A DNA stretch of 64,000 nt from Paenibacillus sonchi (GTDB taxonomy: Bacteria > Bacillota > Bacilli > Paenibacillales > Paenibacillaceae): the NCBI RefSeq assembly GCF_016772475.1, contig NZ_CP068595.1, positions 2,604,001-2,668,000 on the forward strand, given 5' to 3'. Under the pieces are notes generated by a model, which saw nothing but the letters and a program-made list of their open reading frames with translations, made no database searches and was not told where the DNA came from. The translations under genes and the position numbers were made by a program. Shown piece by piece: positions 59,201 to 64,000 of the stretch; position 1 is the first letter of the stretch, and every line of letters begins with the position of its first letter.

Positions 59201-60204
59201 CTGATTTCACGGATGACTTTCTGTTCGTCACGAAGCAGGGCTACTGTGTGCATTTTGCGACAGCGATGACCGTGCTGCTGCGAAGCTCCGGCATTCCGGC
59301 CCGCTATGTCCAGGGCTACGGGCCGGGAACCCTGGCGGCAGATGCTGTACCGCCGCGCTATGACGTTACCCAGGGGGATGCACATGCCTGGGTGGAGGTC
59401 TATTTTCCCGGCACGGGCTGGGTCCCGTTCGACCCTACGCCCGCTGCCGCCCTCGCCGCTGCCGCAGGCCCGGCGGCGGACCCCGCCGCGGCTGCATCTG
59501 CGCCGCCGGGAATCCCCGCGTCCGCTGCGCTTGGCGCGGACGCCCTGCCCGCCCTGCCGCAGGCGGGCGGGAACCCGCCAGCGCCGGCTGCCGCCGCGCT
59601 GGTGGGGCTGGCCGCCGCCTGGCGCTGGCGGCGTTGCCTGGCCCTGCTGCCGGCGGCGCGGCGCGCAGGCAGGGTCAGCCGCGAGCGGCAGCTGCGCGCC
59701 GCCGCTCTGGCCTGGCGCGGGCTGACGGCGCGGTACGGGCCGCCGCCGCCCGGGGTAACGGCCAGGGAGTACGCCGCCTCCCTGGCGATTGAGGACGCGC
59801 GGCTGCGCGCCGCGGTCCGGCAGTTCATACGCCAGTGGGAAGCCCTGGCGTACAGCAGCCGCGCGGCATCAGCACCACCGTGCTGGTCCGCCCGGCCAGG
59901 GTTCACGGCGCGGGAACCAGCGCCGCTCCCGGGCAACCCGGCGCGGGAACCAGCGCCGCTCCCGGGCATCCCGGCGCGGGAACCAGCGCCGCTCCCGGGC
60001 ATCTCGGCGCGGGAATTAGCACCGCTCCCGGGCATCTCGGCGCGGGAATTAGCGCCGCTCCCGGGCATCCCGGCGCGGGAAACAGCGCCGATCCCGGACA
60101 ACCCGTCACCCGGCCAAAGGGGCTTGGCGCTAGTCCCGGCAGCCGGTGCAGAAGGAGCGGCCTTTGTCGCCAACTGTCTGGCGATCACCTTCCGCCTGGC
60201 TTGA
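56230..60204 (+). CDS. DUF58 and transglutaminase (TgpA-like) fusion protein
   Basis: A single open frame of 1324 residues. Residues 1 to about 450 match a DUF58 (YeaD-like) protein with two N-terminal helices and EIREYAPGDPLSRIHWKNTA. From about 510 a TgpA/YebA-like protein follows: several helices, then a transglutaminase domain with the Cys in TKQGYCVHFATAMTVLLRSS, His in GDAHAWVEVYFPGTGW and Asp in VPFDPTP, and a DUF4129-like tail (LAWRGLTARYGPPPPGVTAR). The C-terminus carries six 11-residue repeats. In B. subtilis yeaC-yeaD-yebA precede guaA; here guaA also follows, but no MoxR-type ATPase lies upstream. ATG at 56230 after AGGAAG. Confidence 0.85.
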   Translation: MAKGRVAQLSSSSLMKPDPLDRKEHNSLNTTGSLPVHRARNVAGEWIRILSMAAVTGALYAWRGGETLLFLLTASGVLMLGGLLLQLLGPRKVTVTRSLSAVHPVAGDTLTVDVKVTFRTRIPLPWMVIADQWSGGTHQQLLFPGFRRSLAYTYSLHEVQRGVHRLHGCSVSWGDLLGLFTGGCQSGSGDSFKVRPRPLYIGRTAQYSSVMPGDTVSSSRTRNYSAEAGEIREYAPGDPLSRIHWKNTARKGTLQSRVPEREEGRMSCIVLANSSGEYEIPCGALTPRGQRGNPPAPFERAVSAAMGLLLAAEQTGSYVQFFSGGWPEGMAKHEGLGQIPSRVQDMLTEITPDGGRSLSALLEDASRGWIPGMTAVVITGRLEEEAARTLARFLVQGVKVELYYVWDQPAPRPAGGPVNSPWSPAATIGTSLTRLGACLYCLGDGSLSKGNKGWKSMDFRSDQRFGRGRTTAAAVEFTGMLPVRKKRWGLRTDTSAALDIRDHVEDSQADCRDSSPLHYRLLFSLAIMGLFMEWLLPLLRTAVEPETLRLLHTLLFCAAALLLWGSLRLPNFVQYPVQFMIMSLTWFYICDGNEGGRWLSLYAAEVSDDLALLFSGHISALSENSRLLILVLGWGLLVCSVQQLALYRGSTTLFTLVTLIYLLALDMGFTVKTTGDVIVALGLILWLQALNRLLRLKEGTGSAVLPYTRWGGLALAAALIITLAAWTGGQLYGARQGGPITFQPILDRMQHWAAGQIQESSQQQQIRSGSTGYGSGEAELGAPLASSAEAVFSVVADQPSYWRGESIAYYDGRRWIRDGTAFLPFNLTALPGPGQNQAEEAGKSRRLVQRIQFAVPSSGGLPLFGAGTVADIENVTLTDGSRLGYVLANPQKDSFRLPEAGGSVRVAEYTVASILPESDPAVLRASAGMDPVSVRDSYLQLPAQQPRRVAELAGRLTASADTRYAAVSAVRDYLQNGFTYTLKTRIPPQGSDFTDDFLFVTKQGYCVHFATAMTVLLRSSGIPARYVQGYGPGTLAADAVPPRYDVTQGDAHAWVEVYFPGTGWVPFDPTPAAALAAAAGPAADPAAAASAPPGIPASAALGADALPALPQAGGNPPAPAAAALVGLAAAWRWRRCLALLPAARRAGRVSRERQLRAAALAWRGLTARYGPPPPGVTAREYAASLAIEDARLRAAVRQFIRQWEALAYSSRAASAPPCWSARPGFTAREPAPLPGNPAREPAPLPGIPAREPAPLPGISARELAPLPGISARELAPLPGIPARETAPIPDNPSPGQRGLALVPAAGAEGAAFVANCLAITFRLA
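59908..60105. repeat. Six 33-bp tandem repeats inside the DUF58-transglutaminase gene
   Basis: In-frame units of 33 bp starting GCGCGGGAAC and encoding AREPAPLPGNP-like 11-mers (AREPAPLPGIP, ARELAPLPGIS, ARETAPIPDNP). Copies differ by few bases. Confidence 0.95.
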
Positions 60205-60209
60205 TCAGC

Positions 60210-60248
60210 AGGCCATTTGCTGCCCGAACAGCGAATGGCCTATTTTTT
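60210..60248 (+). terminator. Terminator after the DUF58-transglutaminase gene
   Basis: AGGCCATT with AATGGCCT, plus an inner GCTG/CAGC, followed by six T. Confidence 0.88.
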
Positions 60249-60319
60249 AGTAGTCAGGAAACGATCCTTTCCTTTTGATGTCGCGGTAGAGTAGGCTCAA
60301 GGAGAGCTGCGGGAAAGTG

Positions 60320-60503
60320 AAGTGGAATTAGTACACCTAAATGGATGCAGAAGCTTTATTTTTGAGGGAATAGTGGGAAAAAGTAGAGTTAAATGAAGCG
60401 AAATCCCTGCTGAGGATGCTAAAAGGCCGGATTAGTGATCCTTTTTCCAATTAACGTTTGCGGGGACGCGGGATCCGTTAATGTAAGTTCCCTTTTTCCA
60501 CTT
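60320..60503. repeat. TTAAGTGGAAAAAGG repeat cluster (locus 4)
   Basis: Reverse-sense modules at about 60432-60454 and 60482-60503, and a diverged forward one (AATAGTGGGAAAAAGTAGAG) near 60370. The stretch from about 60318 to 60400 parallels 8918-8995 at locus 1. From 60504 to 60663 I see no supported feature; no purine riboswitch was recognised. Confidence 0.72.
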
Positions 60504-60663
60504 CGGCTAGTGTTTGAAATAATCCCGGTATGCCCCCTCTGCATCAGCCATAAATTCCCTCTGGCTCATCCTGCGGAATTCCAACCTATCAACATCCGCC
60601 AAACTGCGGGTATCCGCGCGCCGGACAAGGAAAAAACCATAGAGACAACGTGCCCTACTTTCC

Positions 60664-60693
60664 TTGACGGTGAGAATTAACCATGAGTATAAT
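60664..60693 (+). promoter_or_regulatory. Sigma-A promoter of guaA
   Basis: TTGACG (60664-60669) and a perfect TATAAT (60688-60693), spacing 18 bp, 28 bp before the start codon. The leader would be only about 20 nt, leaving no room for a riboswitch downstream of this promoter. Confidence 0.82.
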
Positions 60694-60720
60694 GAATCCA
60701 ATAATCAAGGGAGGCACGTA

Positions 60721-62259
60721 ATGAACAAGCCAAATGAAATTATCGTCGTTCTCGATTTCGGGGGACAATACAATCAACTTATCGCGCGCAGAATCCGGGA
60801 CCTGGGGGTATACAGCGAGCTTCTGCCGTACAATACGCCAATTGAGAAGATTAAGGCACTTTCGCCAAAAGGGATCGTGTTCTCCGGGGGACCAAGCAGT
60901 GTGTACGCTGAGAATGCGCCTCACGTAGATCCGGCCATTTATGATTTGGGACTGCCAATTTTCGGCATCTGCTATGGGATGCAGCTTATGGCCCATCAGC
61001 AGGGCGGGAAGGTTGAACGTGCGGACAAGCGGGAATACGGCAAGGCCAACGTTGACTTTGAACTGGACGCTGTGCTGGCTGCCGGCCTCGAAAGCGGCCA
61101 GACGGTATGGATGAGCCACGGAGACCATGTGGTGGAGCTTCCTGCCGGGTTCAAGCTGGATGCCGGCACGGAGAGTGCTCCGATTGCGGCAATGAGCCAT
61201 GCGGACCGCAAATTCTTCGCGGTGCAATTCCATCCGGAGGTGCGCCACTCCGTGAACGGGAATGAGATGATCTCGAACTTCCTGTATGAGGTTTGCGGCT
61301 GTGAAGGCAAATGGACGATGGAATCGTTTATTGAGGATGCCGTCAAGGATATTCAGGCCAAAGTCGGTGACAAAAAAGTGCTCTGCGCCCTCAGCGGCGG
61401 TGTGGACTCCTCGGTAGTTGCGATGCTGATTCACCGCGCTATCGGCGACCAGCTGACCTGTATGTTCATCGATCACGGTCTTCTGCGCAAGGGTGAAGCA
61501 GAGAGCGTAATGGAAACCTTTGTCGGCAAATTCGATATTCATGTGGTGAAGATCGATGCGCGCGAGCGTTTCCTGGGCAAGCTGGCAGGTGTCTCCGATC
61601 CCGAACAGAAGCGCAAAATCATCGGCAACGAGTTCATTTACTGCTTCGACGAAGAATCGGCCAAGCTGGGTGAGTTCTCTTTCCTTGCCCAAGGAACACT
61701 GTACACCGATATTGTGGAGAGCGGCACGGCAACGGCGCAGACTATCAAATCGCACCACAATGTCGGCGGACTGCCGGAAGATATGAAGTTCAGCCTGATC
61801 GAGCCTTTGAATACCTTGTTCAAGGATGAGGTGCGCAAGCTGGGCGAAGAGCTGGGAATGCCGCATGCCATCGTCTGGCGCCAGCCTTTCCCGGGTCCGG
61901 GACTTGCTATCCGCGTGCTGGGCGAGGTTACCGAAGAGAAGCTGGAGATCGTGCGCAATTCCGACTTCATCCTGCGTGAAGAGATCGCCAAAGCTGGACT
62001 AGACCGCGGGATCTGGCAGTATTTCACCGCCTTGCCTAACATGAAGAGTGTGGGCGTTATGGGTGACGAGCGTACGTATTCGTACACCGTAGGCATCCGC
62101 GCAGTTACCTCCATCGACGGCATGACCGCCGACTGGGCACGTATCCCTTGGGAGGTACTGGAGAAAATTTCAGTACGTATCGTTAACGAGGTTGAGAATG
62201 TCAACCGGGTAGTCTACGACATCACCTCGAAACCGCCGGCAACGATTGAATGGGAATAA
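60721..62259 (+). CDS. guaA: GMP synthase (glutamine-hydrolysing)
   Basis: Converts XMP to GMP using ATP and glutamine. At 512 residues it is standard. The glutamine amidotransferase domain has [16 protein letters not shown] and the catalytic Cys in [16 protein letters not shown], with His/Glu in FHPEVRHS. The ATP-pyrophosphatase P-loop is [18 protein letters not shown]. The C-terminal dimerisation domain has [19 protein letters not shown] and ends KPPATIEWE. The ATG at 60721 follows AAGGGAGG; a TTG-initiated longer frame overlaps the promoter and is rejected. Confidence 0.98.
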   Translation: MNKPNEIIVVLDFGGQYNQLIARRIRDLGVYSELLPYNTPIEKIKALSPKGIVFSGGPSSVYAENAPHVDPAIYDLGLPIFGICYGMQLMAHQQGGKVERADKREYGKANVDFELDAVLAAGLESGQTVWMSHGDHVVELPAGFKLDAGTESAPIAAMSHADRKFFAVQFHPEVRHSVNGNEMISNFLYEVCGCEGKWTMESFIEDAVKDIQAKVGDKKVLCALSGGVDSSVVAMLIHRAIGDQLTCMFIDHGLLRKGEAESVMETFVGKFDIHVVKIDARERFLGKLAGVSDPEQKRKIIGNEFIYCFDEESAKLGEFSFLAQGTLYTDIVESGTATAQTIKSHHNVGGLPEDMKFSLIEPLNTLFKDEVRKLGEELGMPHAIVWRQPFPGPGLAIRVLGEVTEEKLEIVRNSDFILREEIAKAGLDRGIWQYFTALPNMKSVGVMGDERTYSYTVGIRAVTSIDGMTADWARIPWEVLEKISVRIVNEVENVNRVVYDITSKPPATIEWE

Positions 62260-62306
62260 AAGGGCATTGAAAGTTCCTTTTCATCCGCAACTATAGAGTG
62301 CAAAAA

Positions 62307-62356
62307 ATTACTCTCTTTTATCTGCGTTGTTTAGCAAATAGAAGGGAGTATTTTTT
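62307..62356 (+). terminator. Terminator after guaA
   Basis: TACTCTCTTTTAT pairs with ATAGAAGGGAGTA through two G-T wobbles, then six T. Confidence 0.8.
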
Positions 62357-62406
62357 ATTGTATAGGAAATTATACAATGTCAAAAAATACGGATATCTTG
62401 GACGCC

Positions 62407-62542
62407 TCCGAGGATATAAGTGATGCAGGAGAATTGGGCTCCACCAGCGGACTAAAGCGCTGAAGCGGACAGAGGAAACCTTATTTTGCCCAAAATCTTG
62501 TTTTTTCAGCGGATACGGACTCAGGAGTCGTTATATCCTTCG
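62407..62542. other. Possible short element with inverted ends in the gap before the IS
   Basis: CCGAGGATATAAG (about 62408) and TTATATCCTTCG (62531-62542) are an imperfect inverted pair about 110 bp apart, with no coding frame of note between. The rest of the gap up to 62640 shows nothing I can support. No second copy was seen in this window, so it is only a suggestion. Confidence 0.3.
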
Positions 62543-62711
62543 ATGGAGCCTGAAATAAAGGGGAAAAGGACAAATAAAGGCATCTCAGTCCGTTTGTCCT
62601 GCGGAATAGACGAATCTTGTTTCAATAACGGCTTTCCTGAATTAGACTAAAAAGTGGACACGGGAAACACCCCCATAGATAATAGAATAAACTTTAGAAG
62701 AGGTGGTAACC

Positions 62712-63005
62712 GTGGTCGAACGGAAGCGATATAACAAAGAGTTCAAAGAAGAAACCGTAAAGTACATCCAAGAACAACGGAAATCCATGGACGAGATTGC
62801 CCTAGAACTCAACATTCCGAAAGGAACGCTCAAAGATTGGATGATGAAGTTTCGGCAGTTCCCCAATGAACCGTTTGTAGGGAGCGGGAAACTGCGTGCC
62901 CAAGAACAACAAATTGCGGATCTCGAGCAAAAGAATAAGGATCTGGAGGAGGAGGTCGCCATCCTAAAAAAGGCGATGCACATCTTCAGCAAAGACCGGG
63001 ACTGA
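62712..63005 (+). CDS. IS3-family transposase OrfA
   Basis: A protein of about 97 residues with an N-terminal helix-turn-helix (RKRYNKEFKEETVKYIQEQR; EIALELNIPKGTLKDWMMKF) and a leucine-zipper-like C-terminus (QEQQIADLEQKNKDLEEEVA). Near its 3' end CTA AAA AAG (62964-62972) provides the A AAA AAG slip site for -1 frameshifting into orfB. GTG at 62712 has AGAGGTGG upstream. Confidence 0.9.
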   Translation: MVERKRYNKEFKEETVKYIQEQRKSMDEIALELNIPKGTLKDWMMKFRQFPNEPFVGSGKLRAQEQQIADLEQKNKDLEEEVAILKKAMHIFSKDRD

Positions 63006-63034
63006 AGTTCCAGTTTATTGAGGAACATCGCTCC

Positions 63035-63885
63035 GTGTTCCGTATTGAGAAGATGTGCAGCGTACTCGGAGTCTCCCGAAGTGGATATTACAAGTGGCGG
63101 GCGACCCCTCCCAGTGAGCGCATGAAGCATCGGGAACGGCTCGTACAGCGCATTGAATACCACTTTCATGACAACGGTGAAATTTACGGTAGCCCCAAAA
63201 TCACAAAGAAGCTCCAGCAAGAAGGGTTTACCGTGGGGAGAAAACGGTAGGCCGACTCATGCGAGAGCACAATCTTCGTTCCCAAGCAATGGGGAAATTT
63301 AAAGTTCAGACGACTGATTCGAACCACGACTTCCCGATTGCCCCGAATTGGCTAAACCAACATTTCGACGTGTGTACTAGACCCAACCAAGTATGGGTCA
63401 CGGATATTACCTATATCCGAACACGCCAAGGCACGATCTATTTGGCGAGCGTTTTAGATTTGTACACACGCAAGATTGTCGGCTGGCAGCTCGGCAACCG
63501 AATGAAAGTCGAATTGGTTTCAGCGGCCCTGGACAAGGCCTACAACGCACAGAAGCCCGGGAAAGGACTGATCCACCATTCCGACCGCGGAAGTCAGTAC
63601 GCCTCTGTAGAGTACCGGAAGAAGCTCAAGGGATACCATATGATTCGCAGCATGAGCCGCCGAGGGAACTGCTACGACAATGCTTGCATTGAATCGTTTC
63701 ACAGTATTCTCAAACGAGAACTCATCTACCGCAGAAAATTCCAAACGCAAAAAGAAGCACAGAACCAGTTGTTCCGGTATATTGAGTTCTTCTACAACCG
63801 AAAACGAATACACAGTAAGCTGGGTTATCTTTCACCGGATCGCTTTGAGGCATTATATTACAGCAATCTTGCACTCGCAAACTGA
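63035..63885 (+). pseudogene. IS3-family transposase OrfB (DDE integrase), frameshifted
   Basis: The catalytic part of the transposase, normally made as an OrfAB fusion. The -1 frame is open from the slip site at 62966 onward (through QFIEEHRSVFRIEKM), so programmed frameshifting could work. The first part ends early at 63250 after TVGRKR. The second frame from about 63245 carries the catalytic triad: Asp in WVTDITYIRT, Asp in HHSDRGSQYAS, Glu in NACIESFHSILKRE. A fifth A in the AAAA run at 63241-63244 would give GRKTVGRLMREHN and restore the frame. Confidence 0.87.
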
Positions 63886-64000
63886 TTTTACTGTGTCCAC
63901 TCTATTGACAGAAGCACATCCTGTCCGCAACGGCTGATTTTTGCCTCCAAGCTAAGCGTGTGCTCTCTTGCGGATAGACCGTAAAGGTAGCTCAGCGTTT

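Larger units (their letters stand above)
62643..63909 (+). mobile_element. IS3-family insertion sequence
   Basis: An element of about 1.27 kb with two overlapping reading frames and ends that share AGTGGACAC in inverted sense: TAGACTAAAAAGTGGACAC on the left and GTGTCCACTCTATTGACA on the right. The ends match imperfectly and I could not fix a target-site duplication, so the limits are approximate. The frame structure and the A AAA AAG slip site are classic IS3. A broken orfB suggests either an inactive copy or a sequencing error. The last 90 bp of the window, after the IS, hold no supported gene. Confidence 0.85.

Noticed and set aside
60504..60720. Purine riboswitch before guaA
   Set aside because: I could not find the conserved core sequences, and the consensus promoter at 60664-60693 leaves a leader of only about 20 nt.

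Overview
The window looks like a chromosomal segment of a Paenibacillus-type Bacillota (Firmicutes). The gene complement points there: KinB-like sporulation kinase, bacilliredoxin, YneF, YesM/YesN two-component system with Lpl-type sugar permeases, copper-amine-oxidase-like 'stalk' domains on secreted proteins, UvsE, and a YeaD/YebA homologue next to guaA. So do the strong AGGAGG-type ribosome sites and moderately high GC. No rRNA, tRNA, CRISPR array or prophage was seen. This taxonomic call is an inference from gene content.

Layout. 1-745 is an array of 14 tandem 51-bp hairpin units that runs off the left edge. 770-13937 holds mostly housekeeping genes: flavoprotein, sensor kinase, bacilliredoxin, nadE, acpS, mutY, sodA, signal peptidase I, queG (frameshifted), yneF and folE. 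14049-15227 is a second superoxide dismutase fused to an N-terminal helical domain. 15309-24633 is a carbohydrate-use locus: cytoplasmic GH133-like glucosidase, two ABC permeases and a lipoprotein binding protein on the minus strand, with a divergent YesN/YesM regulator pair on the plus strand. There is no ATPase gene, so a shared MsmX-type ATPase is probably used. 25918-31904 contains an IclR regulator, a sensor/LuxR gene pair and aconitase. 33060-40060 contains an amidase-like protein (frameshifted), ddl, a small coupled ORF, uvsE, an inositol-monophosphatase-family gene, a secreted SGNH hydrolase and peptide deformylase. 40845-48363 contains hemL, an LCP cell-wall ligase, bcp and a 1436-residue acyl-CoA-dehydratase-activase-like protein. 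48479-54620 contains a DinB-like protein, a MarR/MFS efflux operon, a WYL regulator divergent from a second MFS exporter, and a frameshifted DedA protein. 54729-62259 contains a polysaccharide deacetylase, a very long DUF58-transglutaminase fusion and guaA. An IS3-family element (about 62640-63910) closes the window.

The long intergenic gaps are full of short structured repeats. They include a 219-221 bp element with terminal inverted repeats (two full copies and one short derivative), a family built on TTAAGTGGAAAAAGG modules at four loci, a 50-bp hairpin duplication, and degenerate copies of the left-edge 51-bp unit. In several of these families, bases in paired arms change together between copies, which suggests that folding is conserved.

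Four otherwise intact genes (queG, the amidase-like gene, dedA, IS3 orfB) are each broken by one missing base in a G or A homopolymer. Sequencing or assembly error is the simplest explanation, so these calls should not be taken as true pseudogenes without checking.
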